Source: Paenibacillus sp. FSL W8-0426 (GTDB lineage Bacteria > Bacillota > Bacilli > Paenibacillales > Paenibacillaceae). From it: a DNA stretch of 64,000 nucleotides. The notes below the pieces were generated by a model that saw only the letters and a list, made by a program, of their open reading frames with translations, did no database searches and was not told the origin of the DNA. Made by a program: the position numbers and the translations under genes. Positions 47,397 to 55,822 of this stretch are shown in pieces. How positions within the stretch are numbered: the stretch's first letter is position 1; each line of letters begins with the position of its first letter. Where the stretch lies: positions 5,100,001 through 5,164,000 of the forward strand of contig NZ_CP150203.1 in the NCBI RefSeq assembly GCF_037969725.1. The letters run 5' to 3'.

Positions 47397-47529
47397 AATT
47401 GCTTTTCGAAATCAACTTGTCCTTCAGCATGAACTTGTTCAAAACTGTTTTTGGGACCTGAGTCACCGGAGCATCGCAGCATGGCAGCTCTCGACGTATC
47501 GATATCCCGCCAATTAGTTTAGTTCGTTT

Positions 47530-47767
47530 TCAGGACTTTCGTCGCCCTAAAAGCCGGGATGCTTTGCGTGGCCCAATCCAGCGTGCGCTCTCCCATGCCC
47601 CATAACAGCACTGGTTTATGTCGTCCAGAATTCCCAGCCGTGCCGCCTGTTCCAGCCGTTCTCTCCCAAGGCCCTGGCTCTTTTCTTCAAACAACGCTGC
47701 GAATGCATCCTGATGTTTTGAATGGTTTTGAATTACACTCTGCAAGGTAAATATCTTTCATACTCAT
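47530..47767 (-). pseudogene. Small gene, apparently frameshifted near its start
   Basis: AGGAAGG is followed by ATG at 47767 and the frame MSMKDIYLAE, which stops at 47687. From about 47745 another frame runs to 47530 and encodes a coherent basic peptide (QDAFAALFEEKSQGLGRERL, then DDINQCCYGAWESARWIGPR). One extra base near the CTTG at 47744-47747 would separate them. An alternative is a TTG start at 47745, but that has no ribosome site. Function unknown. Confidence 0.5.
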
Positions 47768-47918
47768 GTAAGTGTCCTTCCTGTTTTCTGGGGCCATCCA
47801 CCCCATCTGTTCGATTTGCGGATTTCATTCTTAAGCTCCTTGAAACAAAACTCTCAAATAGTAGACTATTCTTTAACGTGTTTTCATAGAGATATAGAGA
47901 GTCAAGGAGGAAGCAGCA

Positions 47919-48983
47919 GTGACTGAAGAAATAAATACATCCGGTTGGGACGCCATCGAAGCAGCCTGCACCGAAGTATACGGAGCTCAGGAGCCCAAAC
48001 ATTATGGCACGGCCATCCCTTACATGCTTGGCGGACCTGATCCGCTGGATGGCATTAGCGTCTATCAGGCCGAGGCGCCTGTCCCTCATTGGCATTTCGT
48101 GACCTATGGTTTTTCCGAGCTTTATGAGAAGGAATCGGAAAACAAGGAATGGAGCGGCTATGGATTCGAACTCACCTTTCGTCTGCTGAGAAATGAAAAT
48201 GACACCGAACCTCCTGCCTGGGCGCTCAATCTTCTGCAAAATATGGGACGCTACGTCTTCAATAGCGGGAATGTCTTTCATGCCGGGGATTACCTGGATG
48301 CCAACGGCCCGATCTGTCTCGGATCCGATACGCTGCTGACAGCGCTGGCTTTCGTGGAGGACGAGGATCTCAAGGAATGCTCCAGTCCCAATGGGCGAGT
48401 GCAGTTTCTGCAAATGATCGGCATCACCGGACCGGAACTCGAAACGATGCAAACGTGGAATACGCGTGGATTTCTTGCCGCCTGTAAAGCGTATATGCCG
48501 AAGTACATCACGGATTTGGCAAGAAACTCGTACGAACAGCTCCCTTCGGTGGCGAAAGCCGTGCAGCACGGCATTGCGGAGGAAGGATCAAGCACGGCAT
48601 TTTTGTACATTCAACAGCTTGGTTGGACTGCCGGACGGAAGCGTATGCTGCAAAAGAATATTCCTGCAGAACTGCAGCTCGGAGCCAAACAGGCCGGTTT
48701 GATCGGCAAAATATTGCACAGCCGCATTTCAAAAAAAGCGCCTCTGTCCCTTATCGGTCCCGACCTCAACGTAACCTTCGAAGCCGGGGAGGATGCCTCG
48801 ATCCATGAGGATGAGGGCCGGATAACGATAACGGTTCATGAGCAGGCCGTTGCGGAACTATGCGAACAATTGCGACCCAAAGCACGGACATTCGAGCTCG
48901 CCTCGCTGCCGGGCATTCTTTTCCGCATCGAACCGACGGAAATCAAAGATCAGGAAGGTCGCGTCGTCGAAACGATCGGTTAA
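47919..48983 (+). CDS. SUFU (suppressor-of-fused) domain protein
   Basis: A 354-residue soluble protein. The N-terminal ~190 residues have the SUFU pattern: HYGTAIPYMLGGPDPLDGIS, PVPHWHFVTYGFSELYEKES and GYGFELTFRLLRNENDTEPP. The C-terminal half is not recognised. Bacterial SUFU proteins are thought to act as immunity proteins for polymorphic toxins; none is seen here. The start is GTG at 47919 after AAGGAGG. The LuxR-type gene follows after 17 bp, so they form an operon. Confidence 0.85.
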   Translation: MTEEINTSGWDAIEAACTEVYGAQEPKHYGTAIPYMLGGPDPLDGISVYQAEAPVPHWHFVTYGFSELYEKESENKEWSGYGFELTFRLLRNENDTEPPAWALNLLQNMGRYVFNSGNVFHAGDYLDANGPICLGSDTLLTALAFVEDEDLKECSSPNGRVQFLQMIGITGPELETMQTWNTRGFLAACKAYMPKYITDLARNSYEQLPSVAKAVQHGIAEEGSSTAFLYIQQLGWTAGRKRMLQKNIPAELQLGAKQAGLIGKILHSRISKKAPLSLIGPDLNVTFEAGEDASIHEDEGRITITVHEQAVAELCEQLRPKARTFELASLPGILFRIEPTEIKDQEGRVVETIG

Positions 48984-49000
48984 TCAGCAAGGAGGAAAAC

Positions 49001-49756
49001 ATGTCATCCAACACAGCAACTTTGAGGAAACGATGGGCATGCCCCGGTAGTTCTTCGAAGCCAGCCATACAATATGTAACTCACGACCATCTCAACGTTG
49101 TAATTCAAATCAATCATGTTCTGATTCAAGCCTTCCGGGACAGCCTCTCGGCAATCAAAGCAAACTTGACCGCATCCCATCTCTTTCTCTTAACCGATTC
49201 GGAGGGTGTATTGCTGGATCTGGAATACAGCAGCGACCTTGAACAGGAGGTTTTACGATCACCGATTCGCAAGGGCATGGTATTTACCGCCGAAAGCTGC
49301 GGCACTAACGCCATTTCGGAAACGATGGACTTCAATCAAGCGACCTTTTTGCCTCCAGAGAGGCATGAGAGTCCTCTGTTTCAACAATGGCATTGTTACG
49401 CCACACCATTGTCCATAGGCTCGGGGCATGCCGGATATTTGGACGTATCGACCATCGATGCGCACATGCAAGGTGAACTGATTGCCATCGCCAAGCTGAT
49501 TCCGGCTCAAATGCAGAACTGTTACGAAAACCTGGCAGCGCAAGAGGGAGTCGGCGAAACGGGCATAGAATTCACGGAAAGGCAGCGCACCATTTTGAAG
49601 TTGATCGCCCGGGGACTGACGGTCAAGGCGATTGCCCTCAAGCTCAAAATCAAGGAATGCACCGTCAACCACCATAAAAAAGTCATTTTCAACAAATTGG
49701 GCGTTCAATCGAGCACGGAGGCCGTTTCGCTGGCGAGCCGCCTTTCATGCCTGTAA
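49001..49756 (+). CDS. GAF-like sensor with LuxR-type HTH
   Basis: A 251-residue regulator. Residues about 40-165 resemble the GAF domain of AcoR-type activators (AESCGTNAISETMDFNQATF, then WHCYATPLSIGSGHAGYLDV). The C-terminal 65 residues are a LuxR/GerE HTH (FTERQRTILKLIARGLTVKA, then IKECTVNHHKKVIFNKLGV). AAGGAGG precedes the ATG at 49001. Immediately after its stop lies a lux-box-like palindrome in front of a lipoprotein gene, the likely target. Confidence 0.85.
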   Translation: MSSNTATLRKRWACPGSSSKPAIQYVTHDHLNVVIQINHVLIQAFRDSLSAIKANLTASHLFLLTDSEGVLLDLEYSSDLEQEVLRSPIRKGMVFTAESCGTNAISETMDFNQATFLPPERHESPLFQQWHCYATPLSIGSGHAGYLDVSTIDAHMQGELIAIAKLIPAQMQNCYENLAAQEGVGETGIEFTERQRTILKLIARGLTVKAIALKLKIKECTVNHHKKVIFNKLGVQSSTEAVSLASRLSCL

Positions 49757-49758
49757 GC

Positions 49759-49807
49759 CACCTATAGATTTCTATAGGTGTGATACGGGAACGTTTGTTG
49801 CTATACT
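49759..49807 (+). promoter_or_regulatory. Promoter with lux-box-like palindrome
   Basis: CACCTATAGA and TCTATAGGTG form a perfect 10-bp inverted repeat with a TT centre (49759-49780). It abuts a poor -35 (TGTGAT, 49779-49784) that is 17 bp from TATACT (49802-49807). This is the placement expected for an activator such as the LuxR-type protein encoded just upstream. Confidence 0.7.
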
Positions 49808-49867
49808 TTTTGCATGGAATCGCCTAACAGGGAAAAAACAGGCATATTTATTTTACAGGAGGGTATT

Positions 49868-50686
49868 ATGTTTACAACCAAAAAGATGTCTTTAATTGCC
49901 ATGCTGATCATGGTTATGCTCGTAGCTGCCGCTTGCGGCGACAAGGCGAAGGAAAGTAACAGCGCAGAAGAAAAGGTCCAAACGGAAAACGCCGCAAAGA
50001 CGGACAATGCTGCCACCGATGATGCAAAGAAAGAAGCAGCGGATAACGAAACAGCCGATAACGAAGCAGGAGAAAGCAAAGAAACATCCGCGGAAGCTTC
50101 CACGGACGAAGACAAAACCAAAAACGTCGAGCTGGGCACGACCGAAAAAGGATCTTATACGAATGATTACTTTGGCGTATCCCTGAAATTTCCCGAAACG
50201 TGGGAGTTCCAGGACGCTGCCGGAATGAACGAGCTGACGAATGCTTCTTCCGAAGCGATTGCTGGCGACGATGCAACGAAGAAGAAACAGATGGAGCTGT
50301 CGATGCAAAAAACGCTGAACCTGTTGATGGCATCGGAATTGCCGCTCGGTGGTCAAGAAGTTGGACCGTCCGCGATGGCCATTGCCGAGAAAGTAAGCCT
50401 GCTGCAAGGTATTCGCAACGGCAAGGATTATCTCGAAGCCACCAAAAAATTCATGCAGGACAGCCAGTTCCCGTATGAATACAACGATATCACTACCGAA
50501 ACCATCGGCGGCAAAGAGATGGATCTGATGAAAATCACGATGGATGCCGGCAATGGCACCACCCTTACGCAGGAATACTACAGCACCATTCTTGAGGGCT
50601 ATGCTTTCAACTTCATCTTTACGTATTTGGATGACAAGAGCAAAGCCACCATTGATGAAATTAAACAATCCGTGCAATTCAAATAA
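49868..50686 (+). CDS. Lipoprotein of unknown function, probable target of the LuxR-type regulator
   Basis: A 272-residue lipoprotein (lipobox LVAAAC, Cys about 22). A long Ala/Glu/Lys/Asp-rich linker (to about 95) is followed by a globular domain with YTNDYFGVSLKFPETWEFQD and LTQEYYSTILEGYAFNFIFT, resembling PsbP/DUF1795-like lipoproteins. Function unknown. CAGGAGGG lies just upstream of the ATG at 49868. Confidence 0.8.
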   Translation: MFTTKKMSLIAMLIMVMLVAAACGDKAKESNSAEEKVQTENAAKTDNAATDDAKKEAADNETADNEAGESKETSAEASTDEDKTKNVELGTTEKGSYTNDYFGVSLKFPETWEFQDAAGMNELTNASSEAIAGDDATKKKQMELSMQKTLNLLMASELPLGGQEVGPSAMAIAEKVSLLQGIRNGKDYLEATKKFMQDSQFPYEYNDITTETIGGKEMDLMKITMDAGNGTTLTQEYYSTILEGYAFNFIFTYLDDKSKATIDEIKQSVQFK

Positions 50687-50719
50687 TCGTTTGAAGCGAA
50701 CGCCCATGCAAGCTTGAAG

Positions 50720-50768
50720 CAGCCCCGTGTCCATGATCGGCAACGATCGGGACCGGGGCTGTTTGTTT
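50720..50768. terminator. Terminator between convergent genes
   Basis: CAGCCCCG pairs with CGGGGCTG, with an inner ATGATCG/CGATC stem, followed by TTTGTTT. Confidence 0.75.
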
Positions 50769-50844
50769 AGGATCACTCCGAATGCGAATGCATAATGCTG
50801 TGCTGCAATAACGTTCAAGCTTCACCCCACTACCCTCGGCCCTC

Positions 50845-52590
50845 TTACCCCGACATCGCTACCCAGTGTCCTTCCGTGACTTCGACCCAGCGGGATTGCT
50901 CCAGGTTGTAACGATCTCCGCCGTTTTCCCCGGCGTTGTCCTCTGCGGCAATGCGTTTTTTCTTCGACTCCACGGCCGGATCGGGTACCGGAATTGCCGA
51001 AAGCAGCGCTTTGGTATAGGCATGCTGCGGGTTGGAGTATAATTCCTCGCTTTCCGCCAGCTCCACGATTTTGCCTTGATACATGACGGCCACGCGGTCG
51101 CTGATATGTTTGACCATCGACAGGTCATGCGCAATGAACAGATATGTCAGGCCAAGGCGCTGCTGCAGTTCCTGGAGCAGTTGCACGATTTGAGACTGAA
51201 TGGATACGTCGAGGGCGGACAGGGGTTCATCACACACGATAAACTCCGGCTCCACGGCCAATGCCCGGGCGATGCCGATGCGCTGGCGCTGCCCGCCCGA
51301 AAATTCATGCGGATAACGATGCGCATGGGACGGATCTAATCCCACCAGTTCCAGCAATTCTTCCACCCGTTTCTCCCGTTCGGACGTACTGCTGACGAGT
51401 TGATGAATATCCAGCGCCTCGCCGATAATGTCCATAATTTTGAATTTGGGATTGAGCGATGCATACGGATCCTGGAATATGATCTGCATATGGCGTCTCA
51501 TCTTTTTCATTTCCTGCTTGGAAAGACGGCTCATCGGCACGCCTTTGAACAATACCTCGCCGCCTGTAGGTTCGTGCAGCCTTAGAATGGCACGGCCCGT
51601 CGTTGATTTGCCGCTGCCTGATTCCCCGACCACGCCTAACGTTTCCCCTTGCCGGATGTGGAAGCTGATATCGTTGACGGCCTTCAGCGTATTGCCTTTG
51701 CCGAGATTGAAATGCTGGCGAAGCGATTGGACTTCAAGAAGCGGCGCTGCGTCCTCTCCATGGCCCGCTACAAGCGAAGCGGGCTTCGGTTTTTTCTTTT
51801 CGTCCAGCCGCGGCAGCGCATTCAGGAGCTTGATCGTGTAAGGATGCTTCGGATGGGCAAAAATTTCAGCCGTCGTGCCCGTTTCCACGATTTCACCGTT
51901 TTTCATAACGACGACGCGGTCGCACATCCCCGCCACAACCCCCAAGTCGTGCGTAATGAGAATGATCGACGTGCCGAGCTGCTCCTGCATATTTTTCATC
52001 AAATTCAGAATTTGTGCCTGAATGGTCACGTCGAGCGCCGTTGTCGGTTCATCCGCAATCAACAGCTCAGGGCGGCAAGCCAAAGCGATGGCGATCATCA
52101 CCCGCTGGCGCATGCCTCCGGAAAATTCATGCGGATATTGGTTATATCGTACCTCGCTATGCGGAATGCCCACCAATTTCAGCATCTCGATCGCTTGTTT
52201 CTTCGCTTCCCGTTTGGATAAACGCTGGTGTTTGATCAGACTTTCCGCGATTTGTTTTCCGATCTTCACGGTCGGATTAAGCGAGCTCATCGGGTCCTGA
52301 AAGATCATGCCGATGTCGCGCCCGCGGATGCTTTCCATTTCCTTCTGCGTTTTGTGGGCCAGGTCCGTGCCTTTGAACAAAATCTCCCCGCTCTTCATCT
52401 GCGAAGGCGGAGACGGAAGCAGCCTCATGATCGAACGCGCCGTGACGCTCTTGCCGCTGCCTGATTCTCCGACGATGCCCAGCGTCTCGCCCTTGCGCAC
52501 CTCGAACGACACCCCTCGGACCGCATGGAACTCGTCTTCACCTGAATGAAAAGAGACGGAAAGATCATTGATTTTCAATAAAGGCTGCAT
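50845..52590 (-). CDS. Peptide/nickel ABC transporter ATPase, two fused domains
   Basis: A 581-residue protein of two complete OppD/OppF-type ATPases. Each half has a Walker A (GESGSGKS), an ABC signature ([11 protein letters not shown] in the first, [11 protein letters not shown] in the second) and a Walker B ([24 protein letters not shown]), plus the oligopeptide-transporter C-terminal extension. It should energise the permeases encoded divergently from 52737. AGGTG precedes the ATG. Confidence 0.92.
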   Translation of the reverse strand: MQPLLKINDLSVSFHSGEDEFHAVRGVSFEVRKGETLGIVGESGSGKSVTARSIMRLLPSPPSQMKSGEILFKGTDLAHKTQKEMESIRGRDIGMIFQDPMSSLNPTVKIGKQIAESLIKHQRLSKREAKKQAIEMLKLVGIPHSEVRYNQYPHEFSGGMRQRVMIAIALACRPELLIADEPTTALDVTIQAQILNLMKNMQEQLGTSIILITHDLGVVAGMCDRVVVMKNGEIVETGTTAEIFAHPKHPYTIKLLNALPRLDEKKKPKPASLVAGHGEDAAPLLEVQSLRQHFNLGKGNTLKAVNDISFHIRQGETLGVVGESGSGKSTTGRAILRLHEPTGGEVLFKGVPMSRLSKQEMKKMRRHMQIIFQDPYASLNPKFKIMDIIGEALDIHQLVSSTSEREKRVEELLELVGLDPSHAHRYPHEFSGGQRQRIGIARALAVEPEFIVCDEPLSALDVSIQSQIVQLLQELQQRLGLTYLFIAHDLSMVKHISDRVAVMYQGKIVELAESEELYSNPQHAYTKALLSAIPVPDPAVESKKKRIAAEDNAGENGGDRYNLEQSRWVEVTEGHWVAMSG

Positions 52591-52649
52591 GCCGTCACCT
52601 GCTCTCTTTCAATTTATGGATTGCACTCATATGTACCGATTTCCACGTC

Positions 52650-52678
52650 TTGACAATGTTTGAACCCTGAAATAATAT
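52650..52678 (+). promoter_or_regulatory. Promoter of the permease-binding protein operon
   Basis: Consensus TTGACA and TAATAT are separated by 17 bp in the divergent region before the first permease gene. Confidence 0.7.
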
Positions 52679-52736
52679 ATACTATATTCATCGGAATAAT
52701 GCAATTTAAACTTCAGCGAAAGGGGGATTACTACAT

Positions 52737-54179
52737 TTGAACGTTGCAGAAGGCAGCAAAACGTCACGGCTAGCGGACACCTTGGGTTTCATTTACGGCA
52801 AAATGCTGCAGCACCCCTCGTACCGATATGTTCTGTTCATACTAGGTCTGCCGATCCATTTGATCGTGCTTTTTGTATGGCTTAAGGAACGAAAGCAGGA
52901 TGGCTGGCTCGCTGCCGAGCAGGCCGCAAGGCAGGATCTGCTCGATCCATCCTATCGCGATTCGTTGCGCTCCCGGGTGGAAGATCAGCTCAGGCGCAAG
53001 CACCTGTTCTTCAAACAGCAGGTCAGCGAGCAGGAATTCAAACGCCAGGCTGATGAGTGGATGGAAGAAACGTTTCGAAAGGAACTCCGGGAACGTACCG
53101 CCATTCGTCTTCAAGAGCAAGGACGGCAGCGGTTAACTTTGGCGGATGCGTACCGCTCGTTGATCAGCCACCGTTGGTTTCTGGCGCTCTCGATCATTCC
53201 GGGATGTCTGATGTATCTCATGTTGTTCTTGTACGGGAATTCGTACCTCAAGTACATATTCGAAAGGATTTTGATGACGGTATTCGTCATCTTCGGCGTA
53301 GCTACGCTTGTCTTCACCATTTTGTACCTGTCCCCGTTTAACCCAGCGGCGAACATCTTGGGCGAAACAGCGACGCCGGAACAGATCGCGAACTTTAATC
53401 GCGTGTATGGGCTGGATCAGTCCTACCTGTCTCAACTGTGGAACAACATCAAGGGAATCGCGCTGTTCGATTTGGGCAAATCCTTCACCGGGAACGAAGA
53501 CGTCACGGCAACGATTGCCAGAAAATTCCCGATCACGCTGACCTTGGCGGCTATTTCGCTGCTGCTGGCACTGGTGATCGCTCTGCCGATCGGCATTATT
53601 TCGGCGATCAAGCCGAATTCATGGTTCGATTATACGTTTATGTTTATCGCACTCATCGGGTTGTCCATTCCGAACTTTTGGCAAGGCCTTATCTTTATTC
53701 TGAATTTTTCGATCAAAATGCAGTGGCTGCCCCCTACCTTCAATCCGCAAAATTGGCTATCCATCATCATGCCAACGATTGTGCTGGGAACGGGACTGAC
53801 GGCGGCGGTGGCCCGTATGACGCGTTCTTCCACCCTGGAGGTCATTCATGAGGATTACGTCATGACAGCCCGAGCCAAAGGTTTGAACGAACGCACCGTC
53901 ATATTGAAACACGCCGTTCGCAATGCGCTCATCCCGATTATCACGGTAGTTGGCTTGCAATTTGGGGGCATGCTCGGCGGAGCGGCCGTCACGGAAAAAG
54001 TGTTCAATATTAGCGGACTCGGCAGCTACATCGTCGACAAACAATTTATACCTGATATTCCGAGTATAATGGGCGGAGTAGTATACACTGCCATTACGAT
54101 TTCCATCATCAACGTCATCGTTGATCTGTTGTATGCCTTCATTGATCCGCGTGTACGTTCCAAGATGAAACAATATTAA
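52737..54179 (+). CDS. OppB/DppB-type permease with an extra N-terminal domain
   Basis: A 480-residue membrane protein. The last ~310 residues are a standard OppB-type permease (RILMTVFVIFGVATLVFTIL, EAA loop VMTARAKGLNERTVILKHAV). The first ~170 are unusual: a membrane segment (residues 30-48), a long charged helical region rich in Arg/Glu/Gln, and another membrane segment (about 150-168). It starts with TTG after AAAGGGGG. Typical OppB proteins have about 310 residues. Confidence 0.9.
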   Translation: MNVAEGSKTSRLADTLGFIYGKMLQHPSYRYVLFILGLPIHLIVLFVWLKERKQDGWLAAEQAARQDLLDPSYRDSLRSRVEDQLRRKHLFFKQQVSEQEFKRQADEWMEETFRKELRERTAIRLQEQGRQRLTLADAYRSLISHRWFLALSIIPGCLMYLMLFLYGNSYLKYIFERILMTVFVIFGVATLVFTILYLSPFNPAANILGETATPEQIANFNRVYGLDQSYLSQLWNNIKGIALFDLGKSFTGNEDVTATIARKFPITLTLAAISLLLALVIALPIGIISAIKPNSWFDYTFMFIALIGLSIPNFWQGLIFILNFSIKMQWLPPTFNPQNWLSIIMPTIVLGTGLTAAVARMTRSSTLEVIHEDYVMTARAKGLNERTVILKHAVRNALIPIITVVGLQFGGMLGGAAVTEKVFNISGLGSYIVDKQFIPDIPSIMGGVVYTAITISIINVIVDLLYAFIDPRVRSKMKQY

Positions 54180-54191
54180 AGCAGGTGCATC

Positions 54192-55706
54192 ATGACAAAA
54201 TCGGATTCTACCCTATCGTCCATGCGCTTCCGGCTGAAGTCTTCGCAGGAATACCGTCAGGCAGGCTTCGCCTGGATCGCCACCGTATTGTTGACTTTGC
54301 TGCTGCTGTTGAACAGTTACGACTGGAGCCTCGGGGAGATGAAGCCCTTTGTGCTCACGGCAGCGTTGGTTTATCTGTTTTTCGTGCTCGTCCAGACGTT
54401 GCTGACGCTGAAGCTTCGAGGCGATTTGCTCCAACATGGACAGGTCGGCACGCTCGTTCGCGGACTGGCCTGGGTTCAGCTTCTGGCCGCGTTGTCCGGC
54501 AACATTTTCATCGCTGCGTCCGCATTCCATCTGATCCGGAAGCAGAAGAGCATCGAATATACGTTTGCGGTGTATATGCTGCTCACCCAACTATTCGTGA
54601 TCGGCGTATCCGCATTGAACGTGTTCAAACCGTACGTGTCCGATACATTCCTACCTTCGATGGGAGCACTGCTGGGGCTGCTTGCAGCCGAGTTGGGCGT
54701 GCTCATTTGCATATCCCGTTATCCCGTTCAACGCCATCTTCCGCGTTGGATGACATGGCTGGGTATTCTGCTGATCCTGATCACCGTCACGGGCAATCTG
54801 TTCGCGCTGCTGCTCGGCATTTCGATCATCGGCCGCATCCGTCGGCAGGGAAAACAGAAATCGAACTTCTGGAACGACCTGTGGACCAGGCTCGCTTCCA
54901 ATATCACGGCAATGTCCGGCCTGTTCTTCATCGTCTTCCTGTTCGCGATGTCGATCTGCAGCCTGTATACCTTTGACTATGGCATGGCCGTGGAAAACGA
55001 CTACTCGGCGCTCTTGCAGCCGCCTTCCCTGGCTTATCCGCTCGGGACCGACGATTTCGGGCGCGACCTGTTCTCCCGCATCGTATTCGGAGCCAGAATC
55101 TCGCTCATCGTGGGCTGCTTGTCAACGCTTATTCCCGTCGTGATCGGCGGCGTATTGGGCGCTGTCTCGGGATTCTACGGCAGGCATACGGATAACATCA
55201 TCATGCGGCTGCTCGACATTCTTTATGCCATTCCGGGCATTCTGCTGGCGATCGCCATCATTGCCGCCTTCGGCGCCAATACAGTGAACCTGATTCTCGC
55301 GCTCAGTCTGGGAGCCATACCAACGTATGCCCGTACGATGAGAGCCAGCGTACTGTACGTCTCCACGTTTGAATTCGTGGAAGCCGCTCGTGCGCTCGGT
55401 TATAACAACCGTACCCTAATTTTCAAACACATCATTCCGAACTCGCTCGCCCCGATGATCGTCAAATCGACCCTGACCATCGGCGGCGCCGTCATTGCAA
55501 CCAGCAGCTTGAGTTATCTCGGACTCGGCGTGGAGCCGCACATTCCGGAATGGGGCAACATTCTCAAATTGGGCAGCACGTATCTGGAAACCCATTCGTA
55601 CCTGGCGATCTATCCGGGGCTCGCCATCATTCTGCTGGTGCTCTCATTCAATTTCCTGGGTGACGGATTGCGCGATGCCCTGGATCCAAAGCTGGAAAAG
55701 GCGTAA
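54192..55706 (+). CDS. OppC/DppC-type permease with an extra polytopic N-terminal domain
   Basis: A 504-residue membrane protein. From about residue 235 it is a standard OppC permease (YPLGTDDFGRDLFSRIVFGA, EAA loop FVEAARALGYNNRTLIFKHI). The first ~220 residues hold about six additional membrane segments (for example GFAWIATVLLTLLLLLNSYD and MTWLGILLILITVTGNLFAL) not found in usual OppC proteins of about 300 residues. It follows the other permease by 12 bp. Confidence 0.9.
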   Translation: MTKSDSTLSSMRFRLKSSQEYRQAGFAWIATVLLTLLLLLNSYDWSLGEMKPFVLTAALVYLFFVLVQTLLTLKLRGDLLQHGQVGTLVRGLAWVQLLAALSGNIFIAASAFHLIRKQKSIEYTFAVYMLLTQLFVIGVSALNVFKPYVSDTFLPSMGALLGLLAAELGVLICISRYPVQRHLPRWMTWLGILLILITVTGNLFALLLGISIIGRIRRQGKQKSNFWNDLWTRLASNITAMSGLFFIVFLFAMSICSLYTFDYGMAVENDYSALLQPPSLAYPLGTDDFGRDLFSRIVFGARISLIVGCLSTLIPVVIGGVLGAVSGFYGRHTDNIIMRLLDILYAIPGILLAIAIIAAFGANTVNLILALSLGAIPTYARTMRASVLYVSTFEFVEAARALGYNNRTLIFKHIIPNSLAPMIVKSTLTIGGAVIATSSLSYLGLGVEPHIPEWGNILKLGSTYLETHSYLAIYPGLAIILLVLSFNFLGDGLRDALDPKLEKA

Positions 55707-55822
55707 AACCAAACGACCCGCTTAGCCAAAAATGAGCAATATCCTTTGTTTCGATATTTGCGGAATCAAGCATAGGCATGAATCATCTTTCTTTTATCTG
55801 ACATTATCGTGGAGGTTATGAC

